Source: Chitinophaga fulva (GTDB lineage: Bacteria; Bacteroidota; Bacteroidia; Chitinophagales; Chitinophagaceae). From it: DNA of 64,000 nucleotides. This document shows positions 25,361 to 34,527 of this stretch, piece by piece. The stretch is from positions 3,100,810 to 3,164,809 of the forward strand of contig NZ_JABBGC010000001.1 in assembly GCF_012927205.1 (NCBI RefSeq), read 5' to 3'. The notes under the pieces were generated by a model. The model made no database searches, had not been told where the DNA came from, and saw only the letters and a list, made by a program, of their open reading frames with translations. The position numbers and the translations under genes were made by a program. The stretch's first letter is position 1. Every line of letters starts with the position of its first letter.

Positions 25361-25918
25361 ATGCCCGCTCACCACGTATACGAGGACAGTGAACTGCTTG
25401 ACTTCATGAAGTCGGGCAATGAAGCCGCATTTGATGAAATTTACCGCCGGCACTGGCACAGCCTCTATCACAGTGCCTATTACCTGCTACAGGAAGAAGC
25501 TCCCGCCATGGATATTGTACAGGACGTATTCGTCTGGTTCTGGGAACATCGTGACCACCTGGTACTTACCACTCTTCGGGGATATCTCCTCATGGCCGTC
25601 CGTTATAAAGTAGCCAACTATTTCCGCCGGCAGAAAGTACGTGCCGCCTTTGCCGCAGAATCCATCCTGCTGGCGCGTGAAGAAGGCACCCACGAACAGG
25701 CCCTGGAACTGAAAGAGCTGAAAGCGGTCATTGCACGCTTTACAGCAGAACTGCCCGACCGTTGCCGGGAAGTATTCCAGTTGAGCCGCCAGGAACATCT
25801 ATCTAACCGTGAAATAGCCCGTCAATTGGGGATTTCAGAGAAGACGGTGGAAAATCAGCTGACGATTGCGCTGAAGAAATTAAGGGTGAGATTGGGGAGT
25901 ATGAGTTTGTTGATGTGA
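25361..25918 (+). CDS. ECF RNA polymerase sigma factor (FecI-like)
   Basis: A 185-residue ECF sigma factor. Region 2 covers DEIYRRHWHSLYHSAYYLL to VQDVFVWFWEHRD, and region 4 is the HTH LSNREIARQLGISEKTVENQL. In Bacteroidota PULs such factors are held by a FecR-type anti-sigma encoded directly downstream and are released when the cognate SusC with an STN domain binds its ligand. Here the FecR gene lies 2.0 kb further on, because a minus-strand two-gene cassette sits in between. Confidence 0.93.
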   Translation: MPAHHVYEDSELLDFMKSGNEAAFDEIYRRHWHSLYHSAYYLLQEEAPAMDIVQDVFVWFWEHRDHLVLTTLRGYLLMAVRYKVANYFRRQKVRAAFAAESILLAREEGTHEQALELKELKAVIARFTAELPDRCREVFQLSRQEHLSNREIARQLGISEKTVENQLTIALKKLRVRLGSMSLLM

Positions 25919-25944
25919 TGCTTGCGGTTGGGGCCTATAGCGGA

Positions 25945-26478
25945 TCAGAATGAGATGGTGTTTCCCTCTTCTAATTTTACCTTATACTTATCCAGAAAAA
26001 TAGCTCTTTGGGAGTTGGAAGACGCTCTGGTGGGGTATTTATCCTGTCTTTTAAAACAAATAATCGCCTTGGTTTCATAATTTGTCAGATCGATATTCCC
26101 GTTCCTAAAGGCTTCTATAGTGGCCGCTAATTGTTCCACCGCTTTATTTCGCTTGGCATTTCTTGCGCCGGCACTGCTCCATTTGATCTCAACAAAGAAA
26201 AGTTTGTCAGCGCTATGCAGGATACAATCACATTTACTAACCTTGTTCGGGAATAAACACTTATCGGTCTTTATAAATTCAATTTCTAACTGATTGGAAT
26301 TTTCTACTATAAGTTGATGATCTTCATGAGCACTTACAATTTGCGCTGGCCTGCCATCATCAGCATCACAAACATAGAAAACAGGATCCGTAATAGTTTG
26401 ATAGGAGCTTTGCAGGCTACAGGTGGATGTGGCCAGGTGCTTACAGTCTCCAAAACGCGCTCTTATGAGTGTTTTCAT
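25945..26478 (-). CDS. Putative PD-(D/E)XK-type nuclease, partner of the adjacent ATPase
   Basis: A 177-residue soluble protein of no family I can name. Its centre reads KCDCILHSADKLFFVEIKW, giving Asp84, then Glu97 and Lys99 in a hydrophobic-E-x-K strand, which is the PD-(D/E)XK active-site pattern. A helix with Gln116 (NKAVEQLAATIEAF) follows, as in many members of that fold. Glutamates at 59, 65 and 67 could supply a further metal ligand. It starts 4 nt after the ATPase stop, so the two are translated together. The pair resembles ATPase-nuclease defence modules. The fold call is an inference from motifs only. Confidence 0.6.
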   Translation of the reverse strand: MKTLIRARFGDCKHLATSTCSLQSSYQTITDPVFYVCDADDGRPAQIVSAHEDHQLIVENSNQLEIEFIKTDKCLFPNKVSKCDCILHSADKLFFVEIKWSSAGARNAKRNKAVEQLAATIEAFRNGNIDLTNYETKAIICFKRQDKYPTRASSNSQRAIFLDKYKVKLEEGNTISF

Positions 26479-26482
26479 GAGG

Positions 26483-27793
26483 TTAGTTTGCTAAATCCAT
26501 TAATGCATCAAAATCATCGGAGAGCTTGTCTGAAGCATTATCAATGTAATTGTCGATAATGACACCGTTTTCGCGGTCAAAAATGGATGCTGCCCCACCA
26601 TTAGATATTTGATAGGCCGTAAAGTAGTAAGGGTTGATGTCAGCAGAAACTATGTTGTTGACTTTCTGGATGTGATCCTCTCTGTTCACATCAGCAGGTA
26701 TAACTGACCGCTTTATTTTATTGGCATAAAGTAGATTATTTAATGCGGAGAGGATATAAGGACTATGAGTGGTATAGGTGTGTATGGATCCATAATCCTC
26801 CCAGTATGGCTCTTTCCTTAAAGATTCCAGCTTTTTTATCAGTTCATATTGCGCAATAGGAAACAAATTCAATTCCGGTTCTTCAATTACAAACGACCTG
26901 TGTCCACCTACTTCTTTGTGAGCTAAAATCGGAATTAAAAGAGGCAGGACACTCTGAATACCAGAAGCGGCTTCCGTTAGCTTTATACTATGCTCTGTAT
27001 CCGTAAATATTCTGTCTTCTCCGTTTATATTTTTATAAGTAAGATTTTTTTGCAAAAAACTTAAATCGATGTCTTTAATAAATGCCTTTTCAACTCCCGC
27101 ACCAAAGGCCAATATATGCTTTGGAATGGGGACATTGTTCAGCATTAAATTCAAAGACGCGTTTTTAATGATATTGACAAAGGTCCTTTCAGCTGGAATA
27201 TAGAGCGCCGCATTGGTACTTAAATTGGCTTCAGTTGTTTTTATGATTTTTATAATTTCTGAAAATTGTTCTTCATTTAACTTGGCTAATTTTTCGGATG
27301 TTATTAAAAATATATCGGACTTAAAACTCTCTTTCAATATCAGTCTAACATGAATGTCAAAAAGAATAAACTTGCTTGCAAGATCACTAATGCTTTGTCT
27401 TATTTCTGCCCGGTTCCCCTCAAAATTCTCCTTCAACTCTTCCATCATCTCAATCCTATTAAGGAGCAGTGGAGTATAGGTTATCTTTCCTCCTCTATAG
27501 CTTATGGAGTGCAGCTCGGAGATAAATTCTATTTCAGTTCCGCTTTTAAGGAATGAAGAAATATTATATTCTTCTAATACTTCCTGAAACTGCCAATTAA
27601 CCTCCTGCGGCTCAGCAACAATATCGAATCTATCTTCCTTAATGAACTTCCTCGGGGCTTTAAAAATTGTATATAGCTTGGCCAAAGCGCTCTTGCCGCT
27701 CGCCTGTGGCCCAATGAAAACATTCACATTTCTCAGATCCAAATCTACAAAATCAATTGGCCCAAAGTCTTTAACTATCAGTCTGGACTGCAT
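26483..27793 (-). CDS. OLD/AAA_15-like ABC-type ATPase
   Basis: From the ATG at 27793 the protein has 436 residues (a TTG two codons earlier is less likely). Walker A is GPQASGKS (28-35), an IPAERT motif lies at 199-204, the ABC-like signature TEAASGIQ is at 273-280, Walker B is FVIEEPE (301-307), and THSP at 342-345 is the H-loop. This order is that of the overcoming-lysogenisation-defect/AAA_15 group. The C-terminal 90 residues show no TOPRIM nuclease motif, so cleavage would have to come from the downstream partner. Both genes look more AT-rich than their neighbours, which suggests acquisition. Confidence 0.88.
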   Translation of the reverse strand: MQSRLIVKDFGPIDFVDLDLRNVNVFIGPQASGKSALAKLYTIFKAPRKFIKEDRFDIVAEPQEVNWQFQEVLEEYNISSFLKSGTEIEFISELHSISYRGGKITYTPLLLNRIEMMEELKENFEGNRAEIRQSISDLASKFILFDIHVRLILKESFKSDIFLITSEKLAKLNEEQFSEIIKIIKTTEANLSTNAALYIPAERTFVNIIKNASLNLMLNNVPIPKHILAFGAGVEKAFIKDIDLSFLQKNLTYKNINGEDRIFTDTEHSIKLTEAASGIQSVLPLLIPILAHKEVGGHRSFVIEEPELNLFPIAQYELIKKLESLRKEPYWEDYGSIHTYTTHSPYILSALNNLLYANKIKRSVIPADVNREDHIQKVNNIVSADINPYYFTAYQISNGGAASIFDRENGVIIDNYIDNASDKLSDDFDALMDLAN

Positions 27794-27947
27794 ATGCAAC
27801 TAAATATTTAGTGTAAAATACTGAACTTAATACAGAAATAGAAAATTAACCTGCTCGCCGAATGGATTAAAATTCTCTCAAAAAAAATTTCACTCCCCCT
27901 TGGGGGATCGCTCCCATTAAGGTGCCTACTATACAGGAACGTCCTTT

Positions 27948-29057
27948 ATGGAACAGGAAACATTACAGCGTTTATTGGAGAAAATCAGCGATGGTACCGC
28001 CACAGAGGAGGAAATAGCCTCCTATCTCCGGTATTGTGAAGCGGCGGAGAAAGCAGGGGAAAGCACCTTGCCTCCCCCCGATACCAGGGGAGTGGAGCAG
28101 CGCATGCTGGCAGCCATTCACCAGCGTACCGGCCGGCGGAAGTCACGCCGCATGATGCGTTACTGGTATGCCACAGCAGCCATGCTGGCGGGCCTGATAG
28201 CACTGGCAATATACCTGAAACCGGAACGACAGTTCAAACCGGCGCTGGCTACAGCTGTGCAACAGGATATTCCCGCCGGCACTGATAAAGCGGTGCTCAC
28301 GCTCGCCAACGGCAAAAAGATCATCCTGGGAACGGCCAACGATGAAGCGGTGGCGCAACAGGCCGGGCTACGGGTATACCGGAGCGACAGCGGAGAGATT
28401 GTGTACGAAGCAACGGGCGCCGGCAGCGGCTTCCATGAAATCGCCACACCGCGCGGCGGACAGTACCGGGTGGTACTGCAGGACGGCAGTAAAGTGTGGC
28501 TCAATGCCGCTTCTTCATTGCGTTATCCGGCTACTTTCACTGGCAGCACCCGGACCGTGGAATTGAAAGGGGAGGCCTATTTTGAAATAGCTGGCAATGC
28601 CCGTCAGCCTTTCATTGTATATACGCCATCGCAACGGGTGGAAGTGCTGGGCACTCACTTCAATGTAAATGCTTATGAAGAGAATGCATGTACGCAAACA
28701 ACACTGTTGGAAGGCCGCGTAAGAGTTAGCGCAGGCCACAACGGACTAATACTAAATCCCGGAGAGCAGGCGAGCCTCTACCACCAGGGCGCCCTGTCCA
28801 AAGCGCCGGCAGATGCAAATGCCGCAGTGGCCTGGAAAAACGGGTATTTTATTTTTAATGATACGTATCTAACAGAAGTATTGCAGCAATTATCCCGCTG
28901 GTATGATGTGAAAGCAGATCTTAAAACCATTCCTAACATGCACTACAACGGCGTTATCCCACGAAACGTACCGTTGTCAAAGGCTTTGGAGATGCTTGAA
29001 TTCACCGGCGGCGTAAAATTCAACGTGAACAACAATATCATCAGTGTCAGACATTAA
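27948..29057 (+). CDS. FecR family anti-sigma factor
   Basis: A 369-residue protein with a cytoplasmic N-terminus (sigma-binding, LLEKISDGTATEEEIASYLRY), one membrane helix (YATAAMLAGLIALAIYL, near residue 75), a periplasmic FecR domain (TPRGGQYRVVLQDGSKVWLNA, one residue beyond which follows ASSLRYP) and a C-terminal DUF4974 domain (IFNDTYLTEVLQQLSRWYDV). It transmits the signal from the STN domain of SusC to the ECF sigma factor at 25361. The gene is separated from that sigma gene by the inserted cassette, so it may need a promoter of its own in the 154-nt gap in front of it. Confidence 0.93.
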   Translation: MEQETLQRLLEKISDGTATEEEIASYLRYCEAAEKAGESTLPPPDTRGVEQRMLAAIHQRTGRRKSRRMMRYWYATAAMLAGLIALAIYLKPERQFKPALATAVQQDIPAGTDKAVLTLANGKKIILGTANDEAVAQQAGLRVYRSDSGEIVYEATGAGSGFHEIATPRGGQYRVVLQDGSKVWLNAASSLRYPATFTGSTRTVELKGEAYFEIAGNARQPFIVYTPSQRVEVLGTHFNVNAYEENACTQTTLLEGRVRVSAGHNGLILNPGEQASLYHQGALSKAPADANAAVAWKNGYFIFNDTYLTEVLQQLSRWYDVKADLKTIPNMHYNGVIPRNVPLSKALEMLEFTGGVKFNVNNNIISVRH

Positions 29058-29095
29058 AAAGTAAAAACAAGGAGGAAAAACAATTCGTCAACCAG

Positions 29096-29130
29096 AAAAA
29101 AAGACCGGCCATGCGCCAACATGACCGGTC
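29096..29130 (-). terminator. Minus-strand terminator between fecR and susC
   Basis: The 11-bp stem (29103-29113 with 29120-29130, one G-T pair) has its T tract only on the minus strand (A run at 29096-29102). No minus-strand gene exists upstream of it, so it ends an antisense or non-coding transcript. Confidence 0.75.
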
Positions 29131-29186
29131 AGAGATAAGGTAAAACAGTTACCAAACGCTTATTCAGTAAACTATTCTTTCACCTA
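29096..29186 (-). ncRNA. Predicted cis-antisense small RNA upstream of susC (about 90 nt)
   Basis: On the minus strand a perfect -7 element TACATTTG (29200-29193) has a CTTG 19 nt upstream (29223-29220), the spacing expected for a -33 element. About 60 nt downstream a terminator hairpin begins, followed by seven Ts. The predicted RNA would run from about 29186 to 29096, antisense to the fecR-susC intercistronic region. Bacteroides PULs have cis-antisense RNAs of this layout (the DonS type) that repress the susC homologue. No expression evidence is available here. Confidence 0.5.
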
Positions 29187-29192
29187 ACCAAG

Positions 29193-29223
29193 CAAATGTA
29201 TGAATTTCAGAAATCCATACAAG
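29193..29223 (-). promoter_or_regulatory. Minus-strand promoter overlapping the susC start codon
   Basis: The sequence reads TACATTTG at -7 and CTTG at -33 with a 19-nt spacer. It overlaps the ATG of susC at 29200-29202 on the other strand. Confidence 0.5.
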
Positions 29224-32200
29224 GGGGTGTTTTGTCCCACCACCAGGAACCCCCGTCACCAGTACCTGACAAAATTTTTAAATGTTATGAAGCTGACGTT
29301 TCTGTTGATGACGGTAGCTTTCCTTCAGGTGTCTGCTGCGGCATTTTCGCAGCAGGTGACCCTGCAACTGGAAAAAGCCTCCCTGAAAACAGTGTTCGCC
29401 GAAATACGGCGACAGACAGGCTATGAAGTGCTGTTCAGCACGGAAATACTGGAGAAAGCTACTCCGGTCAGTATACGGGTCAAAGATGCCTCCATCGATG
29501 AGGTGATGGCGACTGTACTGTATCATCAGCCCCTGTCATACCGGGTGGACGGGAAAATCATCTTGATAGGGAACAAAACATCTAACCCGGTCACTATGCC
29601 TGTCATCGTAAAAATGCCGGTCAAAGGCAAGGTGACCAACGATAAAGGGGAACCGCTGCCTGGTGTCAGCATCCTCGAAAAAGGCACGACCAACGGTACG
29701 ATCACCGACGGGCAAGGCGTATTTTCCCTCAACGTACAGGGCGCCTCATCTGTGCTGATAGTCCGTTTTATTGGTTATGCTCAGCAGGAAATCAAAGCCA
29801 CCGCTACGATGAACATCGTGCTGCAGGAAGATCTTTCTGCTATGAATGAAGTCGTGGTGGTAGGTTATGGCTCCCAGAAAAAAGCCAACCTCACCGGCGC
29901 TGTCAGCTCTGTGAAAATGGATGAAGTGCTGGGCGACAGGCCCGTCAGCTCCGCCTCGCAGGCCTTGCAGGGGGCTGTTCCGGGTTTACAGATCACCTAT
30001 GGCTCCGGCCAGCCCGGTACTTCCACCGCTATCAATATCCGCGGCTATACTTCCATCAACGGCGGCGACCCGCTGGTACTGGTAGACAACGTACCGATGG
30101 ACATCGACGATGTAAACCCGAAAGATATTGACAATATAACGGTGCTCAAAGATGCGGCAGCAGCCTCAATCTACGGCGCCCGTGCCGCCTTTGGCGTGAT
30201 ACTGGTCACTACTAAAAAGGGAAAGAAGAACCAGCCTGTCCGCTTCAGCTATTCCAATAACTTTACTTTCAGTTCACCTACCACGCTGCCTAAGAAAGCG
30301 TCGCCCCTGGAACTGGTGCGCGCCTTGAAAGACTTTGGCACTAACTCCTACTGGACCGGTCAGAATGTAAACACCTGGCTGAAACTACTGGAAGATTATC
30401 AGCAAAACCCGTCTACTTACCCCGACGGCTATACGACAGTGAACGGACTAAAGTACCCGCTGGCGGAAACGGACCTTTATGGAGAGCTGTTCACCCGCGG
30501 CTTTGAACAGATGCACAACTTCTCCTTCGGCGGCGGTTCTGAGAAAACAACGTTCCGCGTATCCGGCGGCTACACCGGGGAAGACGGTATCCTCGTTACC
30601 AACAAGGACAAATACACCCGTTATAATTTCAATGCTTTCCTCGGCACAGAGCTGACTAAAAACCTCAATGCCAGTGTAAACCTGTTTTATAAAAACAGTA
30701 ACCGCACTACGCCGGCAGATTTTGGTAGCCTGTTCTACAACGCGATCACCTATAGTTCGTATATTCCTACAGGTTATGGCACCGCTCCCAACGGGGATGT
30801 GTTGCCTTATAATACACCGAATAATGTAGTAAGAACAGAACCGGTCAATACCTCGTTTGGTGACGATCTGCGCCTGTTCGGTAAATTGGAGTATAATCCG
30901 CTCAACGGCTTAAAAATCACCGGAGAATATACCTACAACAAAAAAAATCAGGACGACCGGCAGATAAGAGGCAAAAATGAATACATCAACGCCGCCACTT
31001 ACGACCGTCAGTTCCTTAACAATAATACCCGCTACACCCGCGCCAATGACCAAACGGTATACCAGGCGGTGAACCTCTACGCCAGCTATACCAAAGCTCT
31101 GGGGCAACATCATGCCACGCTGCTGATAGGTACCAACCAGGAAATCAGTAAACAGGAGAATTTTAACATCAACAGGCTCGATATCCTGAGTCCGCAGGTG
31201 CCTTCATTATCTACCTCCACCGGCACGATTGCCGGCGGCGACGGCTTCGGCGAATACGCTATTTCCGGTTATTTCGGCCGTATCAACTACGATTATAAAA
31301 ACAAATACCTGGTGGAAATAAACGGCCGTTTCGACGGTTCCAGCCGCTTTGCGCCGGGCCATCGTTTTGGTTTCTTCCCCTCTGTGTCTGCTGGTTGGAA
31401 TGTTAGTGAAGAACCTTTTATGAAACCACTCAGCCCCGTGCTGTCACAATGGAAGCTGCGTGGCTCCTTCGGCGAAATCGGCAACCAGGTGGTGTTTAAA
31501 AGAGATAAGAATGGCAACCGGGTACCTAACTATTACCCCTATATTCCCGGTATGGAGCCTTACAACGCTTCCTGGACAGACCCCGCGACCAACATCCGTT
31601 ATGTATCGCTGGGCATGCCCGCACTCGTGAGTTCCGACTTTACCTGGGAAACAGTGCGTACGCTTGATTTCGGTACTGACATCAGCTTGTTCCGCGACCG
31701 CCTCAATACTTCGTTCGACTGGTTCCGCCGCAGCACGCTCAACATGCTGGCGCCAGGCGCCGAGCTGCCCGCTATCCTGGGCGCTCCTGCACCCTTGCAA
31801 AACGTAGCAAACCTGGAATCCAAAGGCTGGGAACTGCAAATGTCCTGGAAAGATAAAGTGCGGTCCGTAAGTTATTCTATTGGCTTTAACCTGTCAGACA
31901 GCCGTGCTTTCATTACGCGGTATAACAATCCTGCCGGCCTGTTGACCATCAATGGTAGTGGTCAGCTGGACAACTATTACACCGGACAGGAGATAGGGGA
32001 GATATGGGGTTTTGTGACCCATGGGTTTTATACGGTAGATGATTTTCAGAAAGGATCGCTGGACGCCAATCTGCAAAAAGGCACGCTGTTGCCCGGTGTG
32101 CCCGGATACCGCGGTGTACCGCAAAATCCCGGTGATATCCGTTATGAAGACCTGAACGGCGATGGCCAGATCTTCACCGGCAACAACACCCTGGCTGATC

Positions 32201-32721
32201 CAGGTGACCGTAAAGTGATCGGTAATACGCAACGCCGCTTCCAGTTTGGTGTTTTCGGTAACGCCTCCTGGAATAATTTCGATTTCTCCTTCTTCCTGCA
32301 AGGTGTTGGTAAAAGAGACCTATGGCTCAGCAACCAGCTGTATTGGCCTTATCTCAACCAGTTTGGCACCATGTACAAACATAACCTCGACTACTGGACG
32401 CCCGCCAATGCGAATGGTTTTTATCCGCGCGGATATCCTGATGGCGCCGGTAATGCGGACAAAAGCCGTTTTGTGCAGACCAAATATTTATCCAACGGCG
32501 CTTACCTGCGGGTGAAAAACATTACGCTGGGATATACCGTGCCGAAACCACTGCTGAAACGTATTTTCATCGATAATATTCGTGTATTCGTAACCGGTGA
32601 AAACCTCTTCACCTTCGATCATCTGCCGGATGGCATGGAAGCAGATGCCAGTATAGTGAGCGACGGCGGTATCTATCCTTTCCTGAAGAAATACAGCTTC
32701 GGTCTAAATGTTAATTTCTAA
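29200..32721 (+). CDS. SusC/RagA TonB-linked outer-membrane transporter with STN domain
   Basis: A 1173-residue outer-membrane protein. After a long N-terminal leader and a signal helix (MKLTFLLMTVAFLQVSAAAFSQ) comes a STN domain (VTLQLEKASLKTVFAEIRRQTGYEVLF), a carboxypeptidase-D-like repeat (GEPLPGVSILEKGTTNGTITD), the TonB-box-like VVVVGYGSQKK and the plug and barrel. The STN domain indicates signalling to the FecR/ECF pair upstream. The extended N-terminus starting at 29200 is usual in Chitinophaga, though translation from the ATG at 29287 (MKLTF) is possible. It forms PUL 1 with the SusD gene 18 nt downstream. Confidence 0.95.
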   Translation: MNFRNPYKGVFCPTTRNPRHQYLTKFLNVMKLTFLLMTVAFLQVSAAAFSQQVTLQLEKASLKTVFAEIRRQTGYEVLFSTEILEKATPVSIRVKDASIDEVMATVLYHQPLSYRVDGKIILIGNKTSNPVTMPVIVKMPVKGKVTNDKGEPLPGVSILEKGTTNGTITDGQGVFSLNVQGASSVLIVRFIGYAQQEIKATATMNIVLQEDLSAMNEVVVVGYGSQKKANLTGAVSSVKMDEVLGDRPVSSASQALQGAVPGLQITYGSGQPGTSTAINIRGYTSINGGDPLVLVDNVPMDIDDVNPKDIDNITVLKDAAAASIYGARAAFGVILVTTKKGKKNQPVRFSYSNNFTFSSPTTLPKKASPLELVRALKDFGTNSYWTGQNVNTWLKLLEDYQQNPSTYPDGYTTVNGLKYPLAETDLYGELFTRGFEQMHNFSFGGGSEKTTFRVSGGYTGEDGILVTNKDKYTRYNFNAFLGTELTKNLNASVNLFYKNSNRTTPADFGSLFYNAITYSSYIPTGYGTAPNGDVLPYNTPNNVVRTEPVNTSFGDDLRLFGKLEYNPLNGLKITGEYTYNKKNQDDRQIRGKNEYINAATYDRQFLNNNTRYTRANDQTVYQAVNLYASYTKALGQHHATLLIGTNQEISKQENFNINRLDILSPQVPSLSTSTGTIAGGDGFGEYAISGYFGRINYDYKNKYLVEINGRFDGSSRFAPGHRFGFFPSVSAGWNVSEEPFMKPLSPVLSQWKLRGSFGEIGNQVVFKRDKNGNRVPNYYPYIPGMEPYNASWTDPATNIRYVSLGMPALVSSDFTWETVRTLDFGTDISLFRDRLNTSFDWFRRSTLNMLAPGAELPAILGAPAPLQNVANLESKGWELQMSWKDKVRSVSYSIGFNLSDSRAFITRYNNPAGLLTINGSGQLDNYYTGQEIGEIWGFVTHGFYTVDDFQKGSLDANLQKGTLLPGVPGYRGVPQNPGDIRYEDLNGDGQIFTGNNTLADPGDRKVIGNTQRRFQFGVFGNASWNNFDFSFFLQGVGKRDLWLSNQLYWPYLNQFGTMYKHNLDYWTPANANGFYPRGYPDGAGNADKSRFVQTKYLSNGAYLRVKNITLGYTVPKPLLKRIFIDNIRVFVTGENLFTFDHLPDGMEADASIVSDGGIYPFLKKYSFGLNVNF

Positions 32722-32739
32722 CCAGCAAAACCAATCAGT

Positions 32740-34518
32740 ATGAACCGTATTCAACATATTGTTTCCATTGCTGCCGCAGCCTTGTTGCTGCACAGCTGCC
32801 AGGGCCGGCTGGACCTGCAACCGAAAGACCAGCTCACCGAAAAAACAACGTTTACACAATACGATAATATCAAAGCATACGCATGGCAGTTCTATGAAGT
32901 GTTTCCCGGGTATGCTCCCGCGAGCGTGAATAAAGAATATGATGCGGACCTGTTCCTGAATGCTAATCCCAGCGGGGAATCCAACTGGATCTGGCAGCGT
33001 ATCACCATCCCGTCTGCCTCTGACGATTACAAAGATCCTTATGCCAGGATCCGTGCGGTGAACATCATGCTGGACAACCTGGACCAGTCGCCTATCTCCG
33101 CGTCAGACAAAGATCACTGGCGGAGCGTGGGATATTTTTTCCGGGCTTACAGTTATGCCAACCTCGTGAATAAATACGGCGATGTGCAGTGGGTGGAAAA
33201 AGCTTTGTCAGATGGCGATGCAGACCTGCTCTACGGCAAACGTACGCCACGTGCAGAAGTGACACAGAAAATCCTGGATCAGCTGTTATGGGCAGAAGCG
33301 CATATCAAACCAGCCGGCGACGGTCCCAATACCATCAACGTAAATGTGGTGCGTGCACTGATTTCCCGCTTTGGACTGACAGAAGGTACGTGGCGTAAGT
33401 ACCATCAGCTGGGCGATCCGTTGCCTTACCTGCGTGCCAGCGCAGATGCGGCGGCTAAACTGGTGAAAGATTTCCCTTTGTTGAATCCTAACTATGATCT
33501 GGATTTCAACAGTGAGTCGTTGGCCGGCGTACCGGGCATCCTGTTGTATAAGCAGTACGATCAAACGCAGGTGTATCATTCGCTGGCATCATTGGGCCGT
33601 AACTCTTCCGGCCGCTGGGACCTTACGAAGAAGGCTGTCGACATGTACCTGATGACAGACGGACAGACACGCTGGAGCAGTCCGCTGTTTGCCGGTGATA
33701 AGTCACCGTACACCGAATTCCGTAACCGTGATAAACGTTTATACTTCACCGTACCACCGCCGTTTAAAGTGCTGGTGAACCATCCGAGCATGAACTGGCA
33801 GCCTACCACTAACCCGGCAGACCAGGAGTATTTCCCGGTGATGGCCGCTATCTCCGGTCCTAAAAATAAAACGTTGCCCACGCTCAACTGGCAGGGACTT
33901 GTGGTGCGCCAGGAGCCGCATTTTGTGGATGATAACCAGGGACAGCCTTTTAACGTGACGTATACCGGTTACCGCTTTTATAAATTCAGCAACAAGATCC
34001 AGATGGTGCAGAACCTTGATGTGAATGATGCGCCTATCTTCCGGATGGGAGAAGTGCTGATCAACTATGCCGAAGCCAAATATGAGCTGGGCGAGTTTGA
34101 TCAGGGTATTGTGGAGCAGACCATCAACAAGCTGCGTGCACGCGGTGGCGTAGCGCCGTTGCAGCTCGCCGCCATCCCGGACGATCCTACCCGCGATCCA
34201 ACGGTAACGCCTACACTCTGGGAGATTCGCCGTGAAAGAGCTATTGAGCTGATGGGAGAGTCTTTCCGCTTTGATGACCTGCGCCGCTGGAAGAAAATGG
34301 ATTATGCCGTGCAGCAGAAGCTGGGCCGCTGGATTAAAAAAGGTACCGATGTATCCGCCACAGCGCCCATTCCTATTCAGAACGGCGCTACAGAAGGATA
34401 TATCGCTTATGAGAAAGTGCCGCCTGCACCTTTCCCGGACTATTATTATCTTTATCCGATCCCATCCAATCAAACGGTGCTGAACCCCAGTCTGGTGCAG
34501 AACCCCGGATGGAAATAA
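32740..34518 (+). CDS. RagB/SusD family outer-membrane lipoprotein
   Basis: A 592-residue lipoprotein: the signal ends LLLHSCQG with the lipidated Cys near residue 20. The N-terminal SusD-like part (LDLQPKDQLTEKTTFTQYDNI) and C-terminal part with RMGEVLINYAEAKYELG and WEIRRERAIELMGESFRFDDLRRW are diagnostic. It caps the SusC barrel and captures glycan on the cell surface. The gene follows susC by 18 nt and precedes the sulfatase gene by 9 nt, so all three belong to one operon. Confidence 0.95.
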   Translation: MNRIQHIVSIAAAALLLHSCQGRLDLQPKDQLTEKTTFTQYDNIKAYAWQFYEVFPGYAPASVNKEYDADLFLNANPSGESNWIWQRITIPSASDDYKDPYARIRAVNIMLDNLDQSPISASDKDHWRSVGYFFRAYSYANLVNKYGDVQWVEKALSDGDADLLYGKRTPRAEVTQKILDQLLWAEAHIKPAGDGPNTINVNVVRALISRFGLTEGTWRKYHQLGDPLPYLRASADAAAKLVKDFPLLNPNYDLDFNSESLAGVPGILLYKQYDQTQVYHSLASLGRNSSGRWDLTKKAVDMYLMTDGQTRWSSPLFAGDKSPYTEFRNRDKRLYFTVPPPFKVLVNHPSMNWQPTTNPADQEYFPVMAAISGPKNKTLPTLNWQGLVVRQEPHFVDDNQGQPFNVTYTGYRFYKFSNKIQMVQNLDVNDAPIFRMGEVLINYAEAKYELGEFDQGIVEQTINKLRARGGVAPLQLAAIPDDPTRDPTVTPTLWEIRRERAIELMGESFRFDDLRRWKKMDYAVQQKLGRWIKKGTDVSATAPIPIQNGATEGYIAYEKVPPAPFPDYYYLYPIPSNQTVLNPSLVQNPGWK

Positions 34519-34527
34519 CCCGTAAAA

